Assembly (NCBI GenBank): GCA_905116865.2
Contig: CAJHNH020006902.1
Coordinates: 1-64,000, forward strand
Length of the DNA: 64,000 nt
Origin: Candidula unifasciata
Lineage: Eukaryota; Mollusca; Gastropoda; Stylommatophora; Geomitridae
Direction of reading: 5' to 3'
The position numbers and the translations under genes were made by a program. Shown here piece after piece: positions 22,725 to 35,336 of the stretch (position 1 is the stretch's first letter; each line of letters starts with the position of its first letter). The notes beneath the pieces are model-generated. The model was given only the letters and a program-made list of their open reading frames with translations, was not told the origin of the DNA and made no database searches.

Positions 22725-22860
22725 ATATTTAGAAATGACCTCGGCTTTTAGGTCAACCTAGTCTTAAGTGGGTGCCAGGTTAAATCCCGGGAAGTAAAGG
22801 CAGCCGGCGTTATGTTGACCTGAAGGCGTGGACAACGGTCCTTTACTTTAGATAAACAGG
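22725..22860 (+). mobile_element. SINE family C, 3' part
   Basis: Family core GGTCAACCTAGTCTTAAGTG, then GGGAAGTAAAGGCAGCCGGC and a CCTTTACTTTA end. The head is missing. Confidence 0.6.
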
Positions 22861-23520
22861 AATTCAAGTTCAAACGGTTCTCAGGCGATTACCATCGTTT
22901 CACAGAAGGGCTGTAGATGACGCTTGTTGACCGTGTACATCAGACTGTATAGAGGAACGAGAGTGTCACAGATATTGTCAGTGATATGCAAATCATGTGG
23001 TAAATATTTAACAGACATAACAATCAGTGTCCGGTTGCAGAAGTATGTAAAACAGAAACATCCCAAACAATCACTCCGTTTTTATGCGTTTCAGTGATTG
23101 TTTGAACCTTTCAATGCGCCAACTTTGGTGCGCGTCTGTGTAGTTTATGTGTCATCTTTGTGCGCGAGCGCGTGTGCGGGTGTGAATGTGGGTGGGTGCG
23201 GGGTTGTTAAACCTCATAATCCGCCTGCTTTGTTGCCCTGCATTTGTGCGTGTATATGTGTGGAGGGGTGTGGTGTGGGGGCCTTTCTCTGTGTGCGCGC
23301 GTGTGTGTAAGCGGGGAAGCGGGAAAGGGGTGGAGGGGGTGTCCGAAATACTAATTTATTGACCCTGGAGTCCACAGAAAACATTTCTAATTCAGAGACA
23401 GAGAGGCTGGGAGTCTTATCTAACTAGGAACCCTTGGTCCACTCGGTACTATGGATATCGCAACCGTTCGGTCTTGATTCCATGATAGCTACTGTTATTC
23501 TGGGAGAAATGTGGCTTTTC
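22861..23520. other. No gene; GT-rich patch
   Basis: 23120-23340 is rich in GTGTG and GGTG. No coding signal is seen on either strand. Confidence 0.4.
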
Positions 23521-23523
23521 TGC

Positions 23524-23624
23524 CTACCCCCCGGGAGTGAACCCGGACCACAAGGAGTTCGTCACCTGGTCGCGGCGAAGTCAGCGTTAACCAACTACGC
23601 TAGCGAGCCGGGCACATATACGTC
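23524..23624 (-). mobile_element. tRNA-like SINE head
   Basis: The minus strand reads GCCCGGCTCGCTAGCGTAGT ... CCGGGTTCACTCCCGG, i.e. A- and B-box-like blocks about 55 bp apart. The terminal arms do not form an acceptor stem, so I call it a SINE head and not a tRNA gene. Confidence 0.5.
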
Positions 23625-24274
23625 GTTAAGACGAGGAGAAGGCAGGAAATGGGTGGCGGGTCGTACAGACACAGCGGTTCAGCAAACAGAAGACAGCTCT
23701 AGGTCAGGGGACGTGATTATACACACAGATGAGTTACTGACAAGGACATAACGAGTGCATGCGGCTTCATTTCGAAAGCATGGCTTGGGAGGCGGGGGAG
23801 GGGGTGGTGACAGTAAAGCTTGACATAAGACCTTACCACATCCAGCAGGAGAATGCAGATTGAGGCGGTAACTGCTTGAAGACAATCTCAGCCACTCGTG
23901 TTGTCATGGCATCGGATTTGCAAAGCATGCTCAAAAAGGCGGAATCATGTTTTCTTCGTATGGATCGCATCAGTCCAAAGCTCGCAGGTGGTGACAGTCA
24001 CATGGATATTTTGCCAGGGCCATATAAGCGTGTTTTGTAAAGAAGAGGCAGACAGACAGAGCCCAGCGGTAGATGTTTTCAGTACGATGCAAGTCTTCGA
24101 ATCCGGCAATTAAATGAGTTTTTTTTTTTTTTTTTTTTTACAGTAATTGTATTTTGATTTCACTGCTTACTCCACTTCCCTCACAGTGCCGCCTCATGGG
24201 GCCGCATCTCTGTATCATAGCAGGACAGGGCCTTGCAGATAGGTTGACTGGATTAGCCCCAATTCGGTGGTGTT
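23625..24274. other. No gene recognised
   Basis: Contains a T-run at 24118-24139 and a G-rich patch near 23790-23810. No domain is seen. Confidence 0.4.
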
Positions 24275-25318
24275 GCAGCTGCACTGGGCAGGGGTAATCT
24301 GTTGCCATAGGGCAGGGCTGATCTGTTGCCATAGGGCAGGGGTGATCTGTTGCCATAGGACAGGAGTGATCTGTTGCCATGGGGCAGGAGTGATCTGTTG
24401 CCATAGGGTAGGGGTGATCTGTTGCCATAGGGCAGGGGTGATCTGTTGCCATAGGGCAGAGGTGATCTGTTGCCGTAGGGCAGGGCTGATCTGTTGCCAT
24501 AGAGCAGGGCTGATCTGTTGCAATAGGGCAGGGGTGATCTGTTGCCATAGGGCAGGAGTGATCTGTTGCCATAGGGCAGGAGTGTACTGTTGCCATAGGG
24601 CAGGAGTGATCTGTTGCCATAGGGTAGGTTTGATCTGTTGCCATAGGGCAGGGGTGATCTGTTGCCACTGGGCAGAGGTGATCTGTTGCCATGAGGGCAG
24701 GGGTGATCTGTTGCCATAGGGTAGGGGTGATCTGTTGCCATAGGGCAGGGGTGATCTGTTGCCACTGGGCAGAGGTGATCTGTTGCCATATGGCAGGTGT
24801 GATCTGTTGCCATAGGGCTTGGGTCATCTGTTGCCATAGTACAGGGGTGATCTGTTGCCATAGGGCAGGAGTGATCTGTTACTATAGGACAAGGGTGATC
24901 TATTGCCATAGGGCAGGAGTGATCTGTTGCCATAGGGCAGGAGTGATCTGTTGCCATAGGGCAGGGGTGATCTGTTGCCATAGGACAGGGGTGATCTGTT
25001 GTCATAGGACAGGGGTGATCTGTAGCCATAGGGCTTGGGTCATCTGTTGCCATAGGGCAGGGGTGATCTGTTGCCATAGGGCAGGGGTGATCTGTTGCCA
25101 TAGGGCTTGGGTCATCTGTTGCCATAGGGCAGGAGTGATCTGTTGCCATAGGGCTTGGGTCATCTATTGCCATAGGGCAGGGGTGATCTGTTGCCATAGG
25201 ACAGGGGTGATCTGTTGCCATAGGGCTTGGGTCATCTGTTGCCATAGGGCAGGGGTGACCTGTTGCCATAGGGCAGGTGTGATCTGTTGCCATAGGGCAG
25301 GGGTGATCTGTTGCCTCT
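24275..25318. repeat. 24-bp minisatellite, about 43 units
   Basis: The unit is TGATCTGTTGCCATAGGGCA followed by GGGG. Being eight codons long, it is open on both strands: the plus strand cycles GVICCHRA and the minus strand MATDHPCP. A recurrent variant unit with GGGCTTGGGTCATCTGTTGC appears about six times (near 24816, 25030, 25102, 25148 and 25222), mainly in the second half, marking multi-unit duplications. I see no flanking coding context. Confidence 0.95.
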
Positions 25319-25844
25319 GTGACGAGTTAACAAGTCAAATGGAAGACTCTAAAAACCTGTGTATGACGCGCTGTGTGTGCTACTCATCACTCAGAAAAAG
25401 CAGTAGGTTAACCAGATGACAACGGGTACTGTCAGTCCAGAGACCTGTTGATGAGGGAGATGGAGCTAACATGGACTTGCTCTGAGTGCCTTGACGTTGA
25501 ATCTGTGCTCAGATAAAGCCAGATGAGGCGAGCTGTGAAATAGAGTGTCCAGACTACAACGTTTCCTGTCATGTAACGTACGCATTCACATTTTTTGTCC
25601 CAGCGTCATTTAAAAATAAAATAAAAATAAAAAAAATTAAATCAGACTTTCAAAAAAGCTTTAATTTGAATGCATAAAGTAAATAATGAACTAAAGAGAT
25701 AAAAATCATTTTTCAACACAGTATTATGGACATAGTAGATTAAATAATTATTTTTACAACATTCTCGTCCAAAAAATAAAAATACGTGTTGTCAGGTTTC
25801 TATGGCACTAGGGTGTATGCAGAACGCAGCTATGCAGGAAATTC
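25319..25844. other. Intergenic, no gene seen
   Basis: Ordinary sequence grading into an A-rich patch near 25610-25640. Confidence 0.4.
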
Positions 25845-26870
25845 AGGAATGTGCCAGAGACACCCCAGTATTTCTACCACATTTTTGGTTTGCCGATTGT
25901 TGCAGGTAGGCTCAAGATGCTGCAGGCGAAGTCATTCCTGAGATTAGTTGCCAACTCAAATCACCCTTTGCACGAAGAGCTAGATGTAGTAAAGGGTCTG
26001 TGGCTAATAAGAGGGAGGTCATGGATGGCTCAGCCGAAGGACACGATCAGACATGTTTGCATCCTGGTTTTGAGAGGAGTAGTGGGTCGGAGTGCCAGAA
26101 GAACAGTCAGACTTGTATAGAGTCACAACCACATTGAGCCTGGAGTGCAGGTGCCACAAAGGTGGAAATTCAGGATAATGCTCGCTCGGATTAAGTGATT
26201 ATTAATACAGATGGTTTAGTGTCGAAACGCACATGGAGTGCCTGGCGGGTTCTTGGCAAAAGAGATTGGTCGACGTTTGGTGCCGGAGAGCCTAGCGTAA
26301 GATACCACAACATCCAGCTTACGAATAGAGGTGGAGGCGGTCACTGCAGCTTTCCGCTGGCTAGAGAACATGATACAAACACACTTCGTAATTGTAAGTG
26401 GCTCAGAAAGCATGGCGAGGAAGGTGAAGACAGGCGTGCTTCATGCAAAGTGGCATATTTCGTTTCAGAGGTGAAGAGTGAAGAGCAATGTCTGGATCTT
26501 TTCACATGGCATGCAGTGTGTTGGGAAATAAACAGGCGGGCAGATTGGCTGGCTCTGTCCAACATGGTGGGCGAGCGATGCATGATAAGTCAGACGTGGT
26601 TAAGGCCTGGTGAAAGCACGTGTACAATCCGGAACAGAAAAATGTATCATCACAGTCTGGTGAGAGTGGGGGCGGGGGAGGGGGATGACAAGGGGATCTG
26701 GCTGATACTCGACGCTCAGAGGAAAGGCAAGACAGATATAAAATCTGCTACTGGCACCACTGGTACTGGAAACTCTGTGTTGGCTGCTGAAGATGGGGAC
26801 GGAGCGCTTTTGAGAATGTCCCGAGTGGTGTAGTGTCGGTTCTTAAATCAACTCAACTCAACTCTGACAC
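25845..26870 (+). pseudogene. RNase H-type LINE, polymerase C-terminus, RNase H and 3' end
   Basis: The first 90 codons (25851-26120) read as the linker between reverse transcriptase and RNase H in LINEs: FGLPIVAGRLKMLQAKSFL, then NHPLHEEL and RGRSWMAQPKDTIRHV. From 26195 the RNase H domain follows: NTDGLVSKRTWSAW (catalytic Asp), then after a frameshift SLRIEVEAVTAAFRWL (catalytic Glu), and after another an INRRADWLA block where GNERADWLA would be expected. The 3' UTR carries TTGGCTGCTGAAGATGGGGA and a (TCAAC)n tail at 26851-26867. Frameshifts show it is inactive. It is the most complete copy of this family in the window. Confidence 0.8.
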
Positions 26871-29136
26871 TTTATGATGACCTTTGGTTAGCAGCCGCTT
26901 TTTGCTACTTGATAAGGATGATGGGTGCTTGTCAGCAATAGATTTATGTGATGTCGGACTGGACTTGGTCGTACTTCACAGTACAGGAGTAGGGTGGGAT
27001 CTCAAGTCAATGTTCAGATTATGTTCCTTTTTTGCAACAAAAATTTAAATTTTAACTTTTAAGTATCTTCATGTCTTCTTTAATAATGTCACAATTTATA
27101 GCCGACTTTTTTTTTATTTTCGCACCCCTGGCATAAGCACGCAGTTTGAAAACCTCTGCTGTAATGCCTCGGTCGAGTCAGCAGGCAAAGACCTTGCCAG
27201 CTGCTGTACCACGCAACCAGGTCGCAGTTGTCCCCTCTACAACAGACTTAGGCAACAGCTACTTTGTGTTAATGAGTTATTTCAGACCATCACAGTATAT
27301 GCAGAAACGTGTGTATGGTAACAACTATTCGTATTCAACCTGACTGCAAGCATTCGCCCGAATACCGAATAGTTATTAGGTCCACTATTTGGCCCCATGG
27401 CGAATACGAAGCGAAAATTCAGTACAGCCCTAATACTTAGTAATAATTCACTTCATGTATAGGTATACTTCTCACCGCCCATATGGCCCGCGAGCAGAAT
27501 GCAACCAACACAGAAGTAGTAAGTGGCCTGCGGATCATTGCCAAAACTGTGAAATAATATTTTTTTAAAAATCTTTTTGCGCTCAGGCTAGGCTCACTGG
27601 CCAGTGATGATCCTCATTTTCAACATTTTGGATCCTGAGCAAATATAGTTGAATCGGCATGTACATCGTATATTTCTCACTGTCCATTTGGTAAACTTAA
27701 TATTTTCCTTATAGTATGCTTCTTAATAAGGATATATGCGTAATTCACACAAATCGTACACGTATACTTCTCTAGACATACCAACATACTTCTCACTACA
27801 TACATGGATAAACTTCTCACAAGGCACAGGGTTGTAGATCTCTTTACCATACGGGTGCACTTCTCACTGTGCACGAAGGTGTATTCTCTACTAATAATAT
27901 GGGAATACTTCTTAGCTGACATGTTAGGGTACCTTTCAATAACACAGAAGATTGTTTATGTCATGATGTCGAACAGTCCAGCACATTCTCCCCCTGCCTC
28001 TCTTTCCCTCTACTTATCTTGCTGTCGCGATGTACTCCAGTTTCTTCTTCTCATGACATGGCCAAAGAATGTAGATTGTCGCTTTCTGAAGAGGGCAATC
28101 AGTTTTTTTGTGATGTAGTTTCTTTCAAGACGTCTTCATTACTCTTTTTATCTGCCTAGGGTATTCTCATCTTTTGTCTATAAAACCACATCTTTGCTGC
28201 TTCCAAATAATTTTTAACACAAACGAAACGTAACGATCAACTCTTCGGTCAATAATTATGAACCCCTCAAACAACCTTACATCGCACAGTCCAACACCAC
28301 TTAATTCAACACCACACAACCTCACACTACACAACCACACATCACATGCCACTTCCCAGCGCACGCCTTCCCTGCAGCGGTACGCATTAATTGTTAACAA
28401 CTGTGGTTAGATGCGGGGACATATCCACGAGCAACGTCACACACACACACAGCCACAATCATTTCTGTTAATATATCCTTATGCCAAATCAAAGTCCATC
28501 GCAACTCGCACTAAGCTTCTCTGACGTGCCAGCTGTATACCCCCGCCCATCTTATTGGTAATGAGGCAGCAGGGACTAACAATTACTGATAACAAAGACA
28601 GCAGTAATTCTATACAATAACAGAAACAACAGTCCGCCTGTTGGGTTTCCCGTCAATGCTACAGTCAAGTCGATGAAAAACAATATATGTAATTAGAACT
28701 ATTTATAATACACGAGCAGACTAACTGAAAGTAGATGTCAGCTGCAAAAAGTCTGCGGTGTTACTGTATTTAAGTTCAAGGATTGGTTTCATTGGTCCAT
28801 GTCTTATAAGTCTTAGCGGACTTCTCGATGACCTGCTGAGTTCGTCCGCAGTAATGCCACCTCGACAACCAAGGACATTTACTAATGTTACTCGCTGGTA
28901 TAAATGACGTCACTTCAATGGAGATATGACCGTAAACGTTCCATGGGAACTACAGCTGACACTGAAGGCTATAGATACTCGTTGCACTCAGTTGTGATAC
29001 ATAAACACTTCTCCGAAATCAAGTTGCTGGAGTGCTTCCAGTTTTGTTTTTAATGTTCCTTTAGTCTTTGTAGGCTGTATCATTATAAAGATATTTTTCC
29101 CGTGACTGCATTACTAAGCTTTCATATGGGAGTTGT
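26871..29136. other. No gene; diverged tandem motif at 27450-27920
   Basis: At 27450-27920 a motif like ATACTTCTCACTGCCCAT recurs about ten times at irregular spacing, probably an old ~30-bp satellite. A CA run lies at 28438-28451. No coding gene is recognised. Confidence 0.45.
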
Positions 29137-29212
29137 TGAGGTGCAGTGATCAAGACATTTGCCGTGCACTCTAAAAGTCGTGGGTTCGTTTCACGTACGT
29201 GTCGTTTAGTTC
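29137..29212 (+). mobile_element. Possible tRNA-like SINE head
   Basis: GTGCAGTGATCAAG (A-box-like) and GTGGGTTCGTTTCAC (B-box-like) are spaced as in tRNA-derived SINEs. No second copy was recognised, so this is weak. Confidence 0.3.
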
Positions 29213-29520
29213 ATGTATACATTTTTTACAGAGATCATGGAGACCGCTGCTGAAGATACGGAGTTCGTGCTTCGTGCGAAGCTCAGCCGACGGGTAGCCA
29301 TTTCGTGGATGCGGACAGAGCTATATTGATTTTACCGAAGATATCCTCTTTTGAAAAGTACTAAATATAGGCGTTCTGGGAACTAACTTAGGAACTTTCG
29401 CACGCCCAGGACAATATCTTCACATTCTCCGTAGAATTGAAGCACTAATGAGCGGCAAGCACAGTCCTCCTTTTTTTCTCTCTTTACCATATGTATCAAT
29501 CAAACAGTGAAGACACCATG

Positions 29521-29883
29521 AGATAATCTCTGGGAACCACTGACACCAGCAGTTGTTTCATCAACGACCATTTCCATGCTTAATGATGTGATCACATAAG
29601 CTTCGATTTATTCCTCCGAACTTCTACCCTGAAGCTATTTTAGATAATCTTTGGGAACGACTGACACCAGCAGTTGTTTCATCAACGACCATTTCCATGC
29701 TTAATGATGTGATCACATAAGCTTCGATTTATTCCTCCAAACTTCTACCCTGAAGCTATTTTAGATAATCTTTGGGAACCACTGACACCAGCAGTTGTTT
29801 CATCAACGACCATTTCCATGCTTAATGATGTGATCACTTAAGCTTCGATTTATTCCTCCAAACTTCTACCCTGAAGCTATTTT
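29521..29883. repeat. Three 121-bp tandem repeats
   Basis: Units start at 29521, 29642 and 29763, each from AGATAATCT to GAAGCTATTTT, with only a few substitutions between them. Confidence 0.95.
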
Positions 29884-32197
29884 GAGCGTTCTCCAAACAT
29901 AATTTACCCACGAGTCTAACTAACTGACGTAGCATCTACTGGCACAATCTAATAAACGGTGCTGCATATCTGCGAATGTGCGAGGCAATAAGTAGGCTGA
30001 CAGACAGGCTGCTGTCTCTTATATGGAAGACGAAGTACTGTAAAAGCGCGCTGGTATCGAGTGGGCAGTGCTGGTCCTAGTCCTTTTGAGAAAAAAAAAA
30101 TAAAAAAGTCGACCACTTTCAGACTGCTGCTAGCTAGCCGAGGCTGCTAACAGTCTCCGCCTATATTTGTGGTCTGGATTATTTGCGTCACTTTCGTGAC
30201 TTAATTCTAGTTGTGCCATTTCTGGGCTTGTTGCTTCCTTCCGAGTCAGACCGCTCGTCCTCCACCCTGTTGTTAGCTGTGCGTTTCTTTCCTTGTCTTG
30301 TTTGGTGTTTCCTCTCTCTGATTTAGCCAGATGTATCTCGTAGGAGAGCGAGCTTTTCCACATAATGTCTTTTGGACCACCATTTATAGTTTTAAAATTT
30401 TGAGTATTTTACTTTGCCAAGAAGTACTGAAAACAGTGTTTGATGTTGGATAGTTCCGAAATGTGAAAATATTCCGCGTGTGACCATAGTGGTCTTATAG
30501 TTGTCTTCCTGCAATATGAACGGGTTAGTCATGTTGTGGATATGTGTGTGAAATGTTGTGGGTCTATTCGTCATTTGTTAGTGTGTGATCCGGTTGTGTC
30601 AGTTTGGGTTGGCAGCTAGACTCTGGTGTACGTAAATAGGGCAGTGCTGCAAAACAGAGGACTTATATTTGGAGGGACTTGTCCAGCAGAGAGTCTGTGA
30701 GACACTCAACGAAGGTGGGAAAAGGAGATGAAAAAGCAGGAGGGTGGGGGTATACATGCTGCCGATACCAAACGGGTAGGAACCTATTGTTAGCAACTGA
30801 TGTTTTTTTTATTTCACTTGTTGCTACCCATCTGGGACTGCTCTTTTAAAAAATCACGACTTAGTGACACATCCACTTCTTTCAGCGAATCCCAAAAGAA
30901 AAATCCCAGAAACGACGTTCCATTGTATTAAAATGTTATATTAGGAAACTCCTACAGTTTCCTACAGCTGTTGCATGGGTTGCGTTGGATGTTGTTTCAG
31001 CCGCTGAAGTAGGAGACAGAATATGTAACAGTCTGTCGCTAGGCAGTGATGGCAAGTCCCAATACATTCATGCTATTTTAAATGATAATCACCAGAATCA
31101 CTGCTCTTTACGTCTATTTCCATTACACCATAAATGATAAATATAATAATAAAGTAAAAGACAAGGTATTGATTGGCACTCATAGAAGGAAGTAGAAAGA
31201 TAGAAAAACTTATAGATAGAAAATAGAAAAACATAGAAAACAGAAGAGTTCATTTACATAAATGATAAAGGCTTATTGTAGGAACAGCCATGCATTTTGT
31301 GTGTTGTTTTGAAATTGGCATTCTACATCTGCTATTTTCTAATTATAACCTGTGTTGTCACAGCTTTTCGGCAGCTAACACCCTTTTTGAAACATAAATC
31401 CTTCAGAGCCGTTTCGAAAGGCAACATTCAAGAGCGTTTCAATACAACAGATCATCACAAGAAACGCTGCAGTGACACAATAGAACGTCTTACCGCATAA
31501 ACATTGACATGTTTACGATCATTATCATGGCCTCGTGTCGTACCAGGTGGAGGAGATGTTGGTATCTATCGAAAAGTGATCATAGATGTTCTAGGTATAT
31601 TTTGTTAACGATATTCTTCTACGGCATCGTCTCAAACTATACCGCAATAAAGTAATAAATCTATCGGTCTGCATATGTCTCCTGTATCGCTAAACTGTCA
31701 AATTAGCACGATGTTCTTCAACACATTGCTTCTTTTCAAACTGCCCTTTCTTTCTATGTTTTTTTAATATGCATTTAATTACCTAATTTCATAAGCCTTT
31801 TCTCGGCTTTTGTTGCTTACTCTGGCTGTTCAGGGTATTCACAACAATCCACCCAGACACAACATCTCCGTTGCCTCAAAGCTCTCCCTTATTCATTTGT
31901 TCCAATTCTAAGATTCATTGACATAAGCAGAACAATTTCGACATAATATGTCATTACTTTATTTCTCATTTATAAAGAGTGTGTCAATGATAATGATCCG
32001 ATGAATGCATCAAATCGATCAATACATAACAGACGTCTTACAATATTGTGAATAAAAAAGTTCATGTTGCAAGTTCAACAAACGCAACTATATCGGATTA
32101 TATTTCTGGACTAATGCTGCCTTTTCGATAGTAGTTATTTTATTCTGAACACAAGTGAGACCGTTATGATCTTGTAAATCAGCTAAAACTAACAACA
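29884..32197. other. Upstream region of GPCR-2, no confident gene
   Basis: A 67-codon open frame at 31297-31500 starts with a hydrophobic stretch resembling a signal peptide (see findings), without further support. The minus-strand frame at 30130-30363 has no domain. ATGAATGCATCAAAT at 32001 faintly resembles the block upstream of GPCR-3/4. Confidence 0.4.
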
Positions 32198-33295
32198 ATG
32201 CCTACGAGAAATAATACAATTATCCACGAGCACTACACTGGGGTTATTAATCGCAAGAACGACATACACCAAGCTATAAGCGACGATGTTATGATATACC
32301 TTCACATTTACCTGGACACTGTAGTAGGTATGATCATCTCTGTGACAGGGGTAGCCACTAACCTCATCAACATCATCGTCTTCTCAAAATTGGGCCTCAA
32401 AGACAGCATGAGTGTTGGTCTCTTTTCACTTGCATTGACTGACTTCCTAGTTACAATTATACAACTGGCAATCTGCACTTGTTACATTGTAAGTCTCCTA
32501 TGCCCGGATATTTCTGCCGAGGCCACGTATTTTGGTTACTACTCACTCGGTTGGCCTGTTTGTGTTTTCTACGAAATCTTCTGCTGGATCACCGCAATGG
32601 TGTCTGTAGAGAGGTGTTATTGTGTGGTTTCCCCGTTTAAAGTTAAGCAGGTCTTCACAAGGTATCGATGTATTGTGGTCACGTTGATAATCTACTGTGT
32701 ACACATCAGCATGCACGGTCCTGCTTATATGAACGACGGTGTGGAATCGACAGAAACGTCTTCATCATTCGATTATAACATGACAACACTAGAATCATGG
32801 GACGTCACAGCACAGCCAAGTAATGATCACTATGTAAGGCTGGTAGATTTCGTTCTAGATCTAACTGCAGGAGTATCCATGTGGCTTTGCTCACAGGCTA
32901 CAATCATCATTTGTGCTGTCTGGATGGGCCATTCCTTAGAAGCTTCCTCTAAAGTTCGCAAAAGTTCTAGCCAGGATATCCGAATCAGCAACGGAATTAA
33001 AAAACTAGCTCATCCTAAAGATGCATCGGCACTATCTAATCGCGAGAGACGTCTGGTCAAAGTGGTTCTCGTCCTGGCCATAACACTGACTTGCTGCAAC
33101 GTCCCAAAGATGATAACAACATCCGTATACTATTCATTCCCAGGCACCAACAACGGAAAACAAGAAAACCTCAGCACCGTCTTGTGGTCTCTGTCCTTCA
33201 CCTGCGCGTCTGTGGGCTGCAGTAGCAGCTTCCTGGTCTACCTGAAGCTGAACGTCAACTACAGGCGTCAGCTCAACAGGATCTTCAGTTGCTAA
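32198..33295 (+). CDS. GPCR-2: intact chemosensory-like rhodopsin-family receptor
   Basis: This is a single-exon, 365-residue seven-TM receptor of the plasma membrane. The ~30-residue N-terminus has an N-glycosylation site at N5 and another lies at N194 in extracellular loop 2. Segments: TM1 about 38-62 (GVATNLINII), loop KLGLKDSMS (64-72), TM2 about 72-100 with LALTD, TM3 about 113-146 ending VERC (137-140) where class A receptors have DRY, TM4 158-178, TM5 212-244, TM6 287-312 with LTCCNVPK, TM7 327-351 ending FLVYLKLN where NPxxY is usual. A basic NRERR patch (281-285) precedes TM6, where G proteins usually couple. The start is the first ATG upstream of DDVMIY and gives the same N-terminal length as GPCR-3 and GPCR-4. 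No introns are needed. Family knowledge: such intronless receptors are expanded in gastropods and some are expressed in chemosensory organs. The ligand is unknown. Confidence 0.93.
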   Translation: MPTRNNTIIHEHYTGVINRKNDIHQAISDDVMIYLHIYLDTVVGMIISVTGVATNLINIIVFSKLGLKDSMSVGLFSLALTDFLVTIIQLAICTCYIVSLLCPDISAEATYFGYYSLGWPVCVFYEIFCWITAMVSVERCYCVVSPFKVKQVFTRYRCIVVTLIIYCVHISMHGPAYMNDGVESTETSSSFDYNMTTLESWDVTAQPSNDHYVRLVDFVLDLTAGVSMWLCSQATIIICAVWMGHSLEASSKVRKSSSQDIRISNGIKKLAHPKDASALSNRERRLVKVVLVLAITLTCCNVPKMITTSVYYSFPGTNNGKQENLSTVLWSLSFTCASVGCSSSFLVYLKLNVNYRRQLNRIFSC

Positions 33296-33869
33296 GGGGA
33301 CTAACACACAACTGTAAAAGTCTAACATCATTGCAGATGCTGCATATATTGCAACTTCAGAGGTCACATGCAAAGTTGAAGGTTAATCTATGCTTCTGCT
33401 GGGACAAAATGCAGTAAGACATTATAGAAGCTTGTAACCACACCAATAGATATACAGTCACACACGTATGTGTCACCAGAGTTCGTAGACATCACACAGA
33501 CGAACACACATTCACAAACATAATTTTAATCACCCACACCAACACACACACACACGCTCACACACAGAGTGTATGGAATAAAACGTAGTGCAACGAAGTC
33601 AACCCTCTCAATTTTCACTTGTGCGCGGCTTTACGGCAAAAGCGGAAGGTGGAGATGATAGCAAAATTAAAGAGCACCCTTGATCCCTTAGAACCTATAA
33701 TTATATAAAAAGTCTTACTGACTTTACTAGCAACACATCTGCCGAGGTATTTCGCCAGAGTCTGTTGACAGTGAATAATCTCAAATTTGTGGGGGAGGGG
33801 GGAGACATACCCAGTTGAGTGGTGGGGAGAGGGGGGGGGGGTGTAAAGTTTTCTCTTTAATAAGGTCAT
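33296..33869. other. 3' flank of GPCR-2
   Basis: A CA-rich patch (33480-33575) and a G-run (33828-33841). An AATAAA at 33578 is a candidate polyadenylation signal about 280 bp after the stop. Confidence 0.4.
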
Positions 33870-34155
33870 CATCATCATCATGTAGTAGGTCCTTTGCATA
33901 ACGTCGCTCTCATCACAGACCGTCTGAAAGAAACTCAGTCTCTCGCCAGTTTTTCCACCTCATGTACTTTCATACTTCAGGAGTCACTTATATCCTGTGC
34001 CCATCTTCGTGTCGGTCTGCCCCTGCCTCTCCTTCCTGGTACCATGCCTTCTGTCATAATTTTTTTCAATCTGTCGTGCGCTGGATACGACCAAAATATT
34101 TCAGCTTCCGAGAAAGGATGCTGTTTATTAGCCAATCTTCCCTGTTTAATAAGGT
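33870..34155 (-). pseudogene. LINE ORF2 C-terminus with (ATG)n tail
   Basis: Inverted copy of the element at 7270-7475. On the minus strand the GRRGRGRPTRRWAQDI block lies near 34030-33985 and the AFC-end near 33895, with a GATGATGATGATGA tail at 33870-33882. Small frameshifts make it non-coding. Confidence 0.7.
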
Positions 34156-34312
34156 AAGACTAATAAAATTATATGAACTATGGTGTATTGTACGATAATT
34201 GATATTGTGAACAGAGATTAGGCATTCGTTTAGGCAAATGATAACTACTTGTAAAACAAACCTAAAGACAAGACACTGGCTATAGCAATGAGGAGGTTAA
34301 TCGGCATTAAAA

Positions 34313-35336
34313 GAGTATGGCATAACACTAAAACCATATGGCATAACACTAAAACCATATGGCATAACACTAAAACCATATGGTATAACACTAAAACCAT
34401 ATGGTATAACACTAAAACCATATGGTATAACACTAAAACCATATGGTATAACACTAAAACCATATGGTATAACACTAAAACCATATGGTAAAACACTAAA
34501 ACCATATGGCATAACACTAAAACCATATGGCATAACACTAAAACCATATGGCATAACACTAAAACCATATGGCATAACACTAAAACCATATGGTATAACA
34601 CTAAAACCATATGGCATAACACTAAAACCATATGGTATAACACTAAAACCATATGGCATAACACTAAAACCATATGGTATAACACTAAAACCATATGGTA
34701 TAACACAACACTAAAACCATATGGCATAACACAACACTAAAACCATATGGTATAACACTAAAACCATATGGCATAACACTAAAACCATATGACATAACAC
34801 AACACTAAAACCATATGGTATAACACTAAAACCATATGGTATAACACTAAAACCATATGGCATAACACTAAAACCATATGGTATAACACTAAAACCATAT
34901 GGCATAACACTAAAACCATATGGCATAACACAACACTAAAACCATATGGCATAACACTAAAACCATATGGTATAACACTAAAACCATATGGCATAACACT
35001 AAAACCATATGGTATAACACTAAAACCATATGGTATAACACAACACTAAAACCATATGGCATAACACAACACTAAAACCATATGGTATAACACTAAAACC
35101 ATATGGCATAACACTAAAACCATATGACATAACACAACACTAAAACCATATGGTATAACACTAAAACCATATGGTATAACACTAAAACCATATGGCATAA
35201 CACTAAAACCATATGGTATAACACTAAAACCATATGGCATAACACTAAAACCATATGGCATAACACAACACTAAAACCATATGGCATAACACTAAAACCA
35301 TATGGTATGATACTAAAACCATATGGTATAACAACA
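34313..35336. repeat. 21-bp minisatellite with 335-bp higher-order duplication
   Basis: The unit is CATAACACTAAAACCATATG plus G, with a C/T subtype (GGCATAAC or GGTATAAC) and occasional ACAACACT insertions of five bases. The string of subtypes at 34711-34994 recurs at 35046-35330, 335 bp later, showing a block duplication. Minus-strand frames cycle PYGFSV(I/M), which is not a gene. Confidence 0.95.

Noticed and set aside
24253..25293. 346-codon MATDHPCP repeat protein on the minus strand
   Set aside because: Explained by the 24-bp array. The plus strand is just as open and no start or terminal domain is visible. Kept only as a finding to test.
24275..25318. CRISPR-like array
   Set aside because: Units are contiguous 24-bp repeats with no unique spacers, in an animal genome.
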